64,000 nt of DNA from Earliella scabrosa (lineage: Eukaryota > Basidiomycota > Agaricomycetes > Polyporales > Polyporaceae), in the NCBI GenBank assembly GCA_022605405.1, contig JABYQQ010000002.1, positions 682,001 through 746,000 of the forward strand, written 5' to 3'. Made by a program: the position numbers and the translations under genes. Of the stretch, positions 31,220 through 42,984 are shown one piece after another. Positions within the stretch are counted from its first letter, which is position 1. The number at the start of each line of letters is the position of its first letter. Below the pieces are notes generated by a model. The model saw only the letters and a program-made list of their open reading frames with translations. It had not been told where the DNA came from and did not search any database.

Positions 31220-34200
31220 TTAATATGCAATTTTCATGCGCATGATGGTCGGCATACTTGTAACATAGAACACATCGAACACATCAAGCGTATCAGTATG
31301 CTTAAGACGTATGGGTATAGGGTTATCATCTGGGACTGGAGTAGGTGGGCTGCGCGTAAGACGCAGTCGAGATGTATGACAGAAATGACACGACGCCCAT
31401 GATCGTCCATTTGTGGTTCGACTGTCCACATGCCCGTCTCCTCGCACGGCGCATCAGAGGAACGCACAAACCAGGAGACGAGGGCACAAGCATATACACC
31501 ACACCATCAGAATGCTTGAATGAGAAGAGCAGGAGGACACGCGCAACGTCGAGCCCCCGTTGAAAAGGGAGTGTGTCATTCATCGTCAAAACACAGTCGT
31601 TTCGTGTCGCGCCACCACGCCAAGAACGCACAGCTCGGATGCGCTCTTTCTTCATCCCATGGGCTCCGCATAGATCGCTGGGCGCATGGAAGATCGCAAC
31701 CGCAGCAGGAAACACGGAGACCTTGGATGGGAGAGGTGGACAGAGTTCGATGTCGACTGTCTCTGGATCCTCAGGGGGATGACCATCATGGAAGCAGGCG
31801 TAGAGAAATCGCCGTATGAGGGGTGGGAGTTGTGGTATATTCATGGAATCGCCAAGTTGTTGTGCGTGCGAAGGGGTCCCGCGAACTGAGGCGAGAGACC
31901 GTGTGAGCTGAGAAGGAGCGATGTAGAAGGACAGGATACGCACCTTTGCGTTTCGCGAGTACAACACATCCCAATGGCTCGGCGTTGTCTACAGGGCCGC
32001 CGTCCTCGTCCTCATCGATGACGGCATGGCGCTCAGCGAGGGCGCGAGGGTCTTCGTAAAGATCGTCATCCAGACCAAGGCCAGCCCAGGGATCATCCTC
32101 GTATATCGTGGGGAGAAGAGGTCCGCGAAGCATCCCTCGTGCCAGGAAGTCCACACGCGCTGCTGCGAGCTTGTCGAGGCGTTGATTGGTTTCGAGGGAG
32201 TGTTGACGTGGGAGGGAGAAGCCTTCGAGGCGGACACCTGTCTTCAAAGATGACACGGTCACGATGGAAACGTGCGAGGGCGTCGTCGATTTGGTGAAGG
32301 GTCGACGTGGTAATGACGTTGCGTGGAACCAGATAGCAGAAGTCGAGGAACGCGCTGAGACACTGCACCATTTGCGTGGGTACGTAGCCAACAATTGCTG
32401 CCAGGTAGAGCTGCAATTCCGTCAGTACGGATGCATGAGTTCCATCAGGGTATGCATCGATCATACCTTCATCAATGCCTTGGAATCGTCGCCTGTCCAC
32501 TGCTTGAAGCCTCGGCCCTCAGGAAAGCGTCGCAAACCAGGGAAGTGGGGCGCAGCGGCAATGCTAAACATGAGAATCGAGCTAAGTCATCCGTCCGCGA
32601 GTCTCGTGGAATGTTCAGACCAACCGTCGGTCGATGTCAGCCATGATGGCTTCCGCACCGGTCTTGCCATGTGTGAGTACAAGGTACTCCTCGACCCATG
32701 TCACCAGATGGTCCTTGAAGGCCCCCTTGATTATCTGGTGCAGTAGGTCGGGAGGGATCATTTCATGAATGTCCGCGCGAGGGAAAGCGGTCGTGAAAGG
32801 CTGTGGGGCACAACGCGTCAGCGGATTGGAGCACAGTCGAGCATCATGAAGTCATACTAGCAGGTCGCCAACGATTCCATAGTCGTCCCAGAGGTCCTTC
32901 AGACCCATCGAGTCGAGGAGGTGTTCTGTAACCTCGTGGGAGCGACGATCGGCATCACCATCGAGGTTGACCCTCGAGGCGTCACATCTACGTGCGGGTC
33001 AATATATGCAACAACAGATAACACGTGAACGAGCCGGGACTGACTGAGCACACCATCCCTGCAAAACGCATGCAAGTAGGCATTGTTTAGGGTACTTAGT
33101 GATGTATGGTTCGAGGCCGTAAACCGTGCGCCGGAAATATCCATCGCCGTAACGCACGATTTCGGGTGCGGTCATCCCGGGTTTGAGAGAACGAAGGATG
33201 GTGTGGAGGGAGGTGTGGAATAGCTGACGTCGAAATTTCCGAAACTTGAGGTCATTCGCATACTTCCGGTCGGCTAAAGGGAATTGAACCAATGTGTATT
33301 TCTAAGAGGGATGTACTACGCACTTTTAGGAATGGCGAGAAAGGCAACCAGGGCAACTGAGCCCGTCGGGTTGTGTTGTGCACAAGACCGTGAGACATGT
33401 ACAGTGGATAGTACTCGTTCTGACCAGTTGCGACGGAGACTGTGTCCTTGTCGCTGCCCAGTATGACCGGACAGAACACTGAACCATGCGTATTGGGGTC
33501 GTTAGAGATCTCGTCCTGAGCGACGAATATGGCAGTGAGCAGAGTTCTGGTATGGGTAACTAGCATTGCTAATGACGTACAGCCTGTCGCCACGCCCAGT
33601 CACCGGTCATGAAGTCTCCGTAGACACGTTCATTGTCTTGATGTACCTTCTTCGGCGTGAAATCCATCTCTCCGACGAAGTCGCGATTCCTAAGTTGGGC
33701 GTGCAGGACAGCACGCGGACAGCCGTACCACACTGTGTACTCCCACTCCATCCAAGCGGGGACCTCTCCCTCCGCTGGGCGAGGGCCGGTGTACGTCACG
33801 GTGAATGCGTGCCAGACGATGTCGGCATGCGGGATCGAGTCGATCGAGGCGTGGAGGTCTCGTCGATCGGCATAGGGCGACGTGTGGCTATATGCCGCCC
33901 AGAGCTCCGTAAGCTCGTCGACGTTGCTTCCAGACATCTTGGCCTTACGGAATAGGAAGTCTGCGATCTCGAAATGCGCGCGCGACTCGAACGGACCGTA
34001 GTCGTTGCTCCCTGGGGGAGGCGGGGCTGTCGGCGGCGTGCTCGGTGGCAAAGGATGTCCCCTGCATCGCATGGCTCGCCTGAAAGGAATCAGCGAAAGT
34101 TGATTGTCATTCAAATGAAAGCGACGGACCTGTGAGAAGGGGATGGGTCTGAACCGCGATAGGAGGGGGACCCGCGGGAGGGGGAGTTCCTTCCGGTAGC

Positions 34201-34417
34201 TGGGGCAAGGGCTCGTCGTGACCGACGGGCTGAAAGTCGTCTTGAGGGTCTCCCGGAGGAGGTGGAGGGGCGCATGAGGGGCCACTGGAGAAAGGGCAGG
34301 CCCAGCGGGCAGATGGATAGCGTTGACGTGCTGGGTACGCCCGTAGGTCGACTTAAACCGTTCGGGACACCCGGGCCATGTGCAGGGGTACCGACAAAGT
34401 CGGATGGCGGGGGCCAT
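31220..34417 (-). mobile_element. Degenerate Plavaka-type transposase gene
   Basis: Plavaka elements are fungal DNA transposons. On the minus strand the gene starts at 34417 with an N-terminal C2H2 finger (CTWPGCPERF then QHVNAIH). It continues through SRAHFEIADFLFRKAKMSG, DELTELWAAY, PAWMEWEYTVWYGCPR and DFMTGDWAWRQA. After an intron come FCPVILGSDKDTVSVATGQN and EYYPLYMSHG. Later parts include FRRQLFHTSLHTILRSLKPG, an exon near 32640-32760 with the family pattern ending LLHQIIKG, YVPTQMVQCLSAFLDFCYLV, and LETNQRLDKLAAARVDFLAR. The C-terminus has SWRGGATRND, VISVIHLDCVLRAAHL and the end MRMKIAY. Between SLPRQHS and LETNQRLDK about 45-50 residues usual in the family are missing. Some later blocks lie in different frames, so the copy is probably inactive. 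No clear terminal repeats were found. Confidence 0.8.
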
Positions 34418-34809
34418 GGAGGCAGAGGCAACGTCCAGGAGAAGAACTTCTGACACCGGCTGTCGCGTGCGGGGGTCCGTGTCGGATCGGCAGGGGTGTT
34501 CAACGACAGGACACCCACACACGCACCAGCTCTTGTGGAGTAGGAAGAGAGCTGTCGAGCGGAAGAGAAATGCCGCTCTGTGCCCGCCAATACTGCGTGC
34601 TGGCGGAGAGGGATGGTGGGACAGTGCGAGGACGTAGGACTTCACAGACCAAGGACGTCGGAGCGGGCTCGGGACGCTCGGAGGATACGGGTGACCAAGC
34701 TTGCGTGATCATCGCAGCCTCGCGAGGACTGAAGTACTGAAGAGGCGAACTGGAGGCGAATTTTGTTAGTCTGCTTTCAAATCCGGGCTCGAAGCCTCGA
34801 ACCGTGAGG

Positions 34810-34899
34810 GTCGCAATCTGAGTTTGTCAGCATCATTTTGATCTCCGACACCGCGTCGCAATCTGAGTTTGTCAGCATCATTTTGATCTCCGACACCGC
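34810..34899 (+). repeat. 45-bp direct tandem duplication
   Basis: The unit GTCGCAATCTGAGTTTGTCA... repeats exactly twice with period 45. It lies upstream of the Plavaka gene start. Confidence 0.95.
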
Positions 34900-34977
34900 G
34901 TCAAGATCACGACGCGTCCACGACGCGTCGCGGGCGCCTTCTGCATCTGTCCTCTTCCTCCAGTCTACGCTATGCCT

Positions 34978-35096
34978 GCATAATGGTATACACTTCTAGT
35001 GCTACAGCCGCACCCCCATCGTTTGTCTCCTATCCAGCATAATGGTATACACTTCTAGTGCTACAGCCGCACCCCCATCGTTTGTCTCCTATCCAG
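34978..35096 (+). repeat. 59-bp direct tandem duplication
   Basis: The unit GCATAATGGTATACACTTCT... repeats twice with period 59 and no mismatch seen. Confidence 0.95.
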
Positions 35097-35526
35097 TGTA
35101 GGTCATTTAAAGGCAAGTTCGACAACAGGAGAGTGGGCGCAAGCAAACTTCTGCGCGTCGTACTGTCTCTTGAAGGGGCATCCGGATATGGTTGAAGAGG
35201 GTGATCCGACATTGCACCCTTGCAGCGTGGGTGGGTAGGGGATCGTGTATGATGAGAAAAGGGAGAGGATTTAAGGCGTAGGGGTAGCGGCGAATGGGAG
35301 ATAGGATGACGAGGGAGACATGTCCTACAAACCCGGGCCGGGCAACTTGTTCTTCACATTTTCGCGCTTACACTTGCGGGATGAGGTTTGGGAGGGTTCT
35401 ATGGAGTTCAGTGAGACGCGTTATGCCGAGCGTATAGGAGGGGAGACAAGGTCCCTAGTGCCAGTGTTGTTAGGCTGAGTGGTATCCGGAGTTGGAGAAC
35501 GCGTGAAGTGCACTGGCGCTTGAGTG
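35097..35526. other. Intergenic, nothing recognised
   Basis: No coding pattern, repeat or RNA is visible before the foldback at 35527. Confidence 0.4.
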
Positions 35527-35604
35527 CGTCCATATAAGGAGCGACCTGCCTTTTTGAGACGGCCCGTCCCGTCTCAAAAGGGCAGGTTGCTCCCTATATG
35601 GACG
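35527..35604. repeat. Foldback with 36-nt arms and 6-nt loop
   Basis: Left arm 35527-35562 and right arm 35569-35604 pair at 33 of 36 positions, starting CGTCCATATA and ending GAGACGG on the left side. Two of the three mismatches would be G-U pairs in a plus-strand RNA. Just downstream, GCGAGTTCGAACCCCGC (about 35616-35632) imitates a tRNA T-arm, but no cloverleaf could be built. Confidence 0.85.
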
Positions 35605-35810
35605 GTCGGATCAGCCGGCGAGTTCGAACCCCGCTGATTCGGAGACACACGCCAAAGGGTCGCGTTCGAAAGCAGACGTTGAAGGACCGTCTATCGGACT
35701 ATCCCCCCCTCAGTAGGTCCCATCGTCTGCCTAGGGGAGACAAGAATTTTGTTAGCACTGCTTCACCTCCTTGAACCGCTCCTGCGACGACCGTCTCTCT
35801 CCCTCTCCCC

Positions 35811-37359
35811 ATGCCGCCGCCCAAACCCCGACCCGTCAACAAAACCAAGGCAGCTCCGGAAGAGCAGGCAGAGGAGCCCGAATCGGCTGCCCAGGATCGC
35901 CCTCGCACTCGCAAAGGTAACAAGAACAAGCATCCTGGTCTCCCTGACCTGCCGCGCTGCGATCCCGACCAACCCGATCGACCGCCAACCCCGCCAGCGC
36001 AACACCGTGCCAAACGGGAGGCTACCAAAAAGGCAGAGGAGGCGGCTCGCCTCGCAGCGGAAGCAAAACGTCAAGCTGCAATCGAGAAGGCTGGGCGGCT
36101 GCAGAAAGCACCGCGAGGAGGCCAGGGAGAAGGATCGCCGTCGCAATCCCTCTCCTCCACCACCGCCTCCGGCCAAGCCTCCCAAAGCTAACAAGGCAGC
36201 TGCGGGAAAAAGAGAAGAGCGCGAAAGCGCCACGCACCCCTGGTATGTCTCGGGAGTCCTCGACGATGTATCCGTTGGGACTTAGACATTTCGCGCGGAG
36301 GTCCCGGCGCCCAAACCTCGTAAGTATCATACATCCTCTACGTCTGCAACCCAGCTGTGCTCACCGGGCCCGTAGTTGCTTCTGGAGTGCGCCGCCACGC
36401 CGCATCAGACAACCGAGGCTCCTAGTCAGACATTGATTCCGACGGGGATCTGAAGATGGATGCCTCGGACGACGCAGTTGTGACAGTGATGCCAGTGCAT
36501 CCGACTTTCACCCAGCAGTTGACTACGACAGCGAGAGCACCGCACCGAAGAACAGCGGCCTCCGAAGCGCGCGAAGAAGGCGCGTACGCGCTCGTACGCG
36601 GCGTGTTGATGTCGAGACGCACGCGACGCAGCCGGCGCTGGACTGACTGACTCCCAACACTCGGGCCAAAACGGAAGGAGCACCCCACGGATGAGGGAAC
36701 TCCCCATATCGACCTGTGAGTCTAACTGCGCGCGTTCCACCCACCCCGCCTGACTCCTTTCTCCCTTCTCCATGAACCTGCTTGTCGCTCACTCACCTTC
36801 CCGCGCACATCCCACCCCTCGCCGACACAACTCTGGCTCATGTGACTTCGCCAACCGATCCTGTCGATGGACGTCCGAAATGATTCGTCGACCATGATCG
36901 TCGTACGTCCACCTTCGCTGGTATGGCCATGACCTCTCCCGCCCCGCGATCCATTATCTCCACCTCCTATTATCCTTCATCGCCCCCAGCTCCGCAATCA
37001 AAAAGCACAAGAGGACAGCGATCAAGGGCGGTATACGGAAGGACTGCGCTGAACATTTCAAGACCCCATCTCACACTCCTCGCCCGACTGTCGGCTTCAC
37101 TACCATCGCCGATGTAAATGCCACGTCCGTCCCCGCCCCCAAGAGGAAGGGTAAAGAGCGTGAAGCCTCTCGTCACACCTACGCCACGCCCACTCCAGTC
37201 CCTGCAGGGTTCGAAGAACCTACTGAAGGCGTCACCATGAACAACTTCGGAGGTTTCCCGGACGAGGATCCTGCCGACGAACGTGCCGCCTTTGATGACG
37301 ACCCCGAAGGCAAATTGGTCATTCCCAGGGTCGGGGCGGAGCACGTCGGGCCGCGCTAG
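35811..37359 (+). pseudogene. Decayed multicopy charged-protein gene
   Basis: A frame from 35811 encodes MPPPKPRPVNKTK, then HPGLPDLPRC, and a Lys/Glu/Ala helix (KREATKKAEEAARLAAEAKRQ). The helix breaks into another frame near 36110. The C-terminal part is clear as a frame ending at 37357-37359: AIKGGIRKDCAEHFKTP, ASRHTYATPTPVPAGFEEP, MNNFGGFPDEDPADERAAF, ending RVGAEHVGPR. Charged proteins of this type (Pro/Lys start, coiled coil, acidic C-terminal part) are repeated many times in Agaricomycete genomes, as I recall, and may belong to transposable elements. No known catalytic domain was seen. Introns near 36320-36375 and 36715-36900 are possible, but the frame change inside the helix suggests decay. 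Confidence 0.45.
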
Positions 37360-37387
37360 CGGCCCAAAAGCTGCCCAGGGTTGTCGT

Positions 37388-37559
37388 GCGCCGAAGGCGC
37401 ACCTTTTGTCCCTACTTGGACCAATTCCTCGGGCGCTATCTTTCCTTCTATAGAGTTTCTCCGTAAACGCACCTACTATATACCGTAATTCTGGGCTATT
37501 TTGTGCTTATCAAGCCTCGTTTTCCCGTTGGCTTCGCGGCGGCGCGCGCGCCGCCGCGA
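37388..37559. repeat. GC hairpin and 26-bp perfect GC palindrome
   Basis: GTGCGCCGAAGGCGCAC at about 37388-37404 is a 7-bp-arm hairpin with GAA loop followed by CTTTTGT. At 37534-37559 the sequence TCGCGGCGGCGCG is followed directly by its reverse complement. Both lie within 200 bp downstream of the decayed multicopy gene. Confidence 0.85.
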
Positions 37560-38189
37560 TTCCCCACTAGCCACAGTACTACATAGTAAGTAGACGTCCT
37601 CAACATTGTATTTACGGTCATATATGCTTCTTATGCTTCATTTTGAGCGAGGAATGGGGTGTTACTAATGTTAGACGTTGTTCTCGGGTGGGTCATTGGT
37701 CCCAAGCAATCATTATGTAAGCATACTCGCACCTACTACTTAGTTCTGCTTATTCTTCTCCGTATAGGCTCTTGACTCGTTCAAAATAGCTTGAGCTCGA
37801 GTTCTTATGTATTGAACAGTGTACTGGGCTCCAATAACATACCAAGTATTGTGCAGAGCAGCGACGAGTACTTGCTCAAGGACCTTTTGGGTCGATCACA
37901 TGACCTTAAGGTTAGGTTAGGGTTTATTGGTCTTTTTGGTCTGTTGGACCAATCTGGACCGATATTGGTCCCACCCTCGGCATGGCGGAGTTTCCACCCC
38001 GAAGCCGAACTGGACACATGGCGCGCCCGATCTGACAACGACATCCGGACGTTGAGTCGTGCTCGCGCGCAGCCTGGGCCCTCCAGCTCCAGCAAGAAGG
38101 GTTGCTTTCCCCAGATGCCATGCCAGGCACCAGGCACACACTAGCCACTAGCTAACGCATTCATTAAAGTATAAGACCTTCGGCCCCGC
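37560..38189. other. Intergenic, nothing recognised
   Basis: Contains GGTTAGGTTAGGGTTT at about 37911-37927 and nearby inverted GGACCAAT motifs. No gene found. Confidence 0.45.
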
Positions 38190-38745
38190 CATGACTCGTC
38201 CGCTGAGGTTTACACCTGCGCGCACAGCTCACCCGACGAGCGTGAGCAAGGCCCTCCGACGACCAAGTCCCTCAGCACTCAAGACCTTCGGCCCCGCCAA
38301 CACTCGTCCGCTGAAGTTGACACCTGCGCGCACACAGCTCACCCGACGAGCACAACCAAGACCCTCAGCACTCAAGACCTTCCGCCCCGCCACGACTCGT
38401 CCGCTGAGGTTTACACCTGCGCGCACATGCCCCGCTCGCCCACCTTTCGTCTTCCCTCCCCCACTCCGAGCACCCGCGTTTGCGTGCGCTCACCCATCAT
38501 CTCGCCCGTACTCGGGCTGCCGCATTCCCGAGCACGCCTCGTGCGCGCTCATCTCCCGCCGTCTCTACGCTGACCGCTTCCCCTACAGCTCTTGACGTAC
38601 TCGTCCGCTGAGGTTTACACCTGCGCGCACACAGCTCACCCGACGAGCACGACCAAGACCCTCAGCACTCAAGACCTTCGGCCCCGCCACGACTCGTCCG
38701 CTGAGGTTCACACCTGCGCGCACACGCCCCGCCCGGCCAGCAAGG
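38190..38745 (-). repeat. Minisatellite patch in reverse orientation
   Basis: Four or five core units in the orientation of the right array, including the linker that also occurs at 1220-1310 and 57110-57290. It abuts the inverted copy of block AC. Confidence 0.95.
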
Positions 38746-39980
38746 TTGCGTCTATCCCGGTTCATTTCATCCTCCGAGTTGCGCATGTCGTCGGGGAGGG
38801 GCTTGGTGCGCTCTGCTGAGCGTTGAGCCCCAGGGAGCTGATGTCGGTATACGTCATAGTACTAGCCCTTGACATAACACTAGCATGTTGTACAGGAAAT
38901 GCTCCGCAGGCAGACAATATCATGCATTTGAGCTACCTGCAGTAATTGGATATCGTACCAACAGACAAGATCGATGCAACACGACAACGCCCTGCACAAG
39001 TGGAGGCTATTGAACAGCTACCACAAACAATGAATTTAATACCTCTGGTCCCCTGGGCCGGCGTACTCTGCACCTCCCGCCTTCATGTCGCGTATCTCCT
39101 GCCCGCTCTGCGCATCCGGGCATTCCAGGTGTGGGCCAGAGGGGGCTGTCGGTGAGAGCGTCGATGGTCTGAGCTCCCGGTGTGTCGCCCTCCGTACTGA
39201 CGAGTCGACAACAGCGGTATAAAACATTCCAGGGACTCCGACGAGCGGTCAGGAAGGCAGGGCCGTCCTAAGCGTGATTGAGGATCGCTCGCCGAGGTGG
39301 TAGGCGAGAAACCCTGTCTTCAGCGCCCGCGACAAGGCGCGTGCGAGCCGCGATAATGAACTGAAGGCGTTATGTGGCTTGGATTGCATCCAGCCCGTCA
39401 GCCAGTTCCGAGACGCTGGCTATGTAGTAGCTCCCATGGGTCAGCGGTTCGGCGAAGCGGGCGTATCAATCGGTTGCCTTCCTGAGCTCGCCTCTCTCAC
39501 GCGATCCCGTGTATCGAGGTGGGTCCGAGAAGCGAATCCCCCTGAAGATGACCACAGACTCGATTAGTGAGGAATCATCGTCGACTTAGCCAAAAGCTCA
39601 CCACTAGCGATCGTCTCCACCCGAGAGGCCTATTATGAAGTACTACGGAAAGGGAGATGACCTTAGATCGTCGTGGATCAGGTACAAACCTCAAGATGAC
39701 TGGCTCCTCTACATCACATCTCCCTTGAATGGTGGGGGCCTAATGTATGATTAGATGGGCACAATGAATGCGATTCGTCGGGCGCGGGAGGGATGGAAGG
39801 TGGTCGCAGGCCGCAGCCGCGCGGGAAAGCGCCTGAGGCATCCCAAAACGGGGAGTGTTAAGTTCAACCTTGGCGTCTAAGGGCCTCCGCCGACGTGGCC
39901 TCGACGTGACTGACAGTGAACGTTGAACGACTGGAACTCCGCTACCGCCCGGATATTCAACCCTCTCCCACACTGTAGCA

Positions 39981-41510
39981 ATGGCCCCTAAACGCGACCT
40001 GGCGATCCAGAAGCTGGCCTGCAAGCACTCGAGGGTGGGTGGCCGCTTCGCTAAGCTACCACCCTGCGCTGCATGCAACGGGAAGCTAGACAGCCTAATG
40101 TTGATAGCAGGGACACATGCGGTAAGTAACAGAGTAATTGCCCGTATGCGACGGCATAGCTGCCTGCCTTACATGTTGGGTCCAGACATCTGTCTCTCTG
40201 AATTATTCACGCAGACATGGTTCTGCACTCGATGCGGCTTCGATCTTTGCAATGAGTGTGCGAAGGCCATTCAGACGGTGAGTCCTTGGGACTCATGGAG
40301 AATATCCTGCGTGCTGAGGAATCGTCGAGGTGACTCTCCGCCGCCACGGTGACTTGGAAGTCATCACTGATCGTCTTGCAGCGACGACAGCCCCGGTGGG
40401 GACTGCAAGACCATGGATATTGTACCGGTACCCATGGAGGATCTGACATACGTCCAATTTAGATCCACGCTCGCGAGCGGGGTCCCGCTCCTGATAACCG
40501 GCGTACACCGACGTCTACAGGGTCAGTGGACCCCAGAGGAATTCACGGACTCCATGAACGAGGAGGTCGTAACGTGTATAGATTGTAATAGCGATGACGA
40601 GGCTGATACGAAGATGCCCGCGGGGGCTTTCTTCCCCTTGCTATCGCGCGCGCCGGGGGAGCACGATGTAGTCCACAAGATCAAGGTGAGTTTCGTACGA
40701 CCGAGATCGAAAGCACAGAAAACTAAGCAAGTGCAAGGATTGGCCTCCTGACAAACACTTCAGGGAAGTCTTCAGGCGACACTATCTTGCCTACAACCAG
40801 TGTTTCCCAGAGGCCTGTGCCGACTTCCTGAGGTCCGATGGGGCTGCCAACCTCGCCGCATGTTGGCCCGAGACGCCCGGTGCGCCAGATCTCGGTCAGT
40901 CACCATACGAGTGATATACCGAGTACTAATAAGACCACATTCAGGCCCTAAAATGTACACCGCCATGGGAAACCGTGCTGATTGGCAGGGGACGACAAGA
41001 CTACACTTAGATGTAACTGATGCAGCTAACATCATGGCATGGGCAGCCTCAGGCGACGCTCCCGCAGCAATTTGGCATATCTTCCCAAGAACGGACGCCG
41101 CGAAGCTCGTGGAAGCGATCAGAACCATGAACTGGTGCAAACCAGACGAGCATCCCATCCACTCCCAGAGCGTCTACCTGAAGGCAAGCATGTTAGAAGT
41201 GTTGCGGGAGTCGTACGGCATATCACCGTGGACGATCGAGCAGTCGGTGGGGGACCTGGTGGTAATACCCGCAGGAGCTGCACATCAGGTAAGTGCCGGG
41301 TATTGTATATCGTCCACGGGCCATGAACTTGTCCAGAAGTATGCTCATCACGAGGTCGAACAGGTGTGGAATAAGCATGGCGAGATCAAGATCGCCAGCG
41401 ACTTCGCTTTCGCACCTCCGCTAACGCCGGGTACTGATTTCGCAGTCATCCGCTGTTCAACCTTGAAGACACACTGTCTCAGCCTGCCTCCGATTCTCCC
41501 TTCTGCATGA
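39981..41510 (+). CDS. JmjC-domain protein, KDM3/JHDM2-like, six exons
   Basis: JmjC proteins of this type are Fe(II)/2-oxoglutarate dioxygenases, usually histone lysine demethylases. The model joins 39981-40121, 40215-40277, 40410-40685, 40738-40894, 40945-41288 and 41364-41510. Frame is kept throughout, giving 375 residues. Introns 3 and 4 have AACTAAG and TACTAAT branch sites. An N-terminal Cys/His-rich module (CKHSRVGGRFAKLPPCAAC, then WFCTRCGFDLCNECAKAI) resembles the zinc finger of KDM3 proteins. The JmjC part has iron ligands in RLHLDVTDAANIM (His 41004-41006, Asp 41010-41012), the segment DAAKLVEAI, and IPAGAAHQV with the distal His (41283-41285). It ends IKIASDF. The chain is shorter than usual between finger and JmjC; the truncated paralogue at 27509 has extra sequence there. 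The C-terminus after SDF may be altered, because the left copy has an insertion at exactly this point. Confidence 0.8.
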
Positions 41511-41630
41511 ACCCACCAATAGTGATCTACGACGCCGGTCACTGCGAGAATATACCCGCTAGCCTGCAGATGGGGCAAAACTACATTTGATCGATGTATG
41601 TTCTAGGGTCACGACGACTAGTACAGGAAC

Positions 41631-42641
41631 TTGGATAGGAAATCGAGGAGGGAGGTGAGGGGCGTCGCCTGGCCCGGAGCTCCGAGGCCTGGTGCGAAAT
41701 GGCGTTGCAGGCGTACTACTTTATGCTCTATGAACGCTGGATCGAGGCATTTGTCTGGCTCTTTACACTGTTCTATGTATAGCGAGCTCACGTCCTTCTT
41801 CCTCTTGTTCTTCCTCTTCACACCGGCCAAGGTGAGTACTGCGAGTGAATTTCAAGGGTAGGCCGAGTACTCACCGCGCCTTCGCTTCCCATAGACGAGG
41901 ACGACAAAGATGCACAGATGCAGAACCAAGACCAGAGCGAGTATGACAGCAGCATGGAGGAAGATGTGTTCAACACCACCCTTCGAATGCCCTCGAAGCG
42001 ACGTCGGTACCGTACGGAGGCTGACAGTGAATATGACGAGGACGACTACCTCGACGACCTCATGCTCACGCCGCCGCCCATGAAGCTCGCATTCTCCATT
42101 GACAGCGTTGCAACCCGGTCGATCACCCTCAGCACCACCAATGCCAGCTCCTCCATCCACATGTGCATGATCCTCGCCAGGACTGCACCGCAGGGCCGGC
42201 ATGCGGGTTGTGGGTCCTGCGCCTAATAGATGATCGAAAGAGCTCCCTGTGCTGCTCGCCCCAGGGCGCGGCGGTGCGCGATGGTCTGTGCGTGATCCCT
42301 GCACGACGGAGCTGATGCAGACAATGAGGTAAGTCGGAGCTGAGAAACAGAATGGGGAGGGGCCAGAAGGATCGCTGACGCCTCCTCTCCCGGTTGTTCT
42401 GCAGCGCTCACGGCTACTGTATCGTAGCGCGCGAGACTTACTGGAGTCCGGAAGAGAAGTGCAACGCATTATTGAGACACTGCTGGAAGGCGTATGGCAG
42501 AAGAAGCTGGGAGAGGTAGGTGGAGGTCCGGAATGGATACTTGGGGAGCCCCTGGAATCCACAAATAGTACGAGTAAGTCCGCCCGGAGTGAGATGGATA
42601 ACACACAACACAGCAACGAATGGGACAACTTCGCCAGATAA
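41631..42641 (+). CDS. Unrecognised acidic protein gene, splice model incomplete
   Basis: Coding-like blocks on the plus strand are QNQDQSEYDSSMEEDVFN with RRRYRTEADSEYDEDDYLDDL (about 41918-42070) and, after an intron 42330-42404 (GTAAGT to TGCAG), a helical block SARDLLESGREVQRIIETLLEG. The last block ends at 42641. The region around 42220-42300 has stops in the connecting frame, so another intron is needed or the gene is broken. The opposite strand at 41618-41830 also has a clean frame (RKNKRKKDVSSLYIEQCKEP) that is kept in the left copy, so which strand codes there is not settled. No domain found. It lies just downstream of the JmjC gene on the same strand. Confidence 0.35.
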
Positions 42642-42984
42642 CGACTACACTACTCTGGAGCAGGTCCTGAGACCTCCTCATGAGAGCCGGAGGTCCCATA
42701 ATTGGCATGTCACCGTGAACTGAACTTGTTGCAAGACGTGTTGTGGTTCCGTTTGTTCCTCCGAAGACTTGAAAAGAAGAACATGTTCACAAGATTTAAT
42801 CTGCTTTCTTTCAACCTACTACATGAGGGGACTATAGAAAGAGATGGGCCCATGCAGTCGTCATACATAAGCGCCTGCCACTGCTGGACGAGTATTCGCG
42901 CGTACTCTCGCTTACGCCCATCACCCCCATCAACGAGCTCTCAGTGCGTCCAGTGTCCAGCGTCCCTAAGAATTGAGCAGCCCT

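Larger units (their letters stand above)
38746..42690 (-). repeat. Block AC, right copy
   Basis: Reverse complement of most of 9013-13743. It keeps an uninterrupted JmjC gene (39981-41510) and the adjacent acidic-protein gene-like region. It lacks the 2.48-kb segment present in the left copy. The subsegment 38746-39382 has no recognised gene. Confidence 0.9.

Noticed and set aside
31326..31967. Separate 213-residue gene
   Set aside because: It is the C-terminal region of the Plavaka transposase on the same strand, not an independent gene.
35600..35650. tRNA gene at GAGTTCGAACCCC
   Set aside because: The T-arm has a mismatch, and no D-arm, anticodon arm or acceptor stem could be built around it.
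37911..37927. Interstitial telomere repeat (GGTTAGGTTAGGGTTT)
   Set aside because: Only about two units of TTAGG(G) are present, which is not enough to distinguish from chance.
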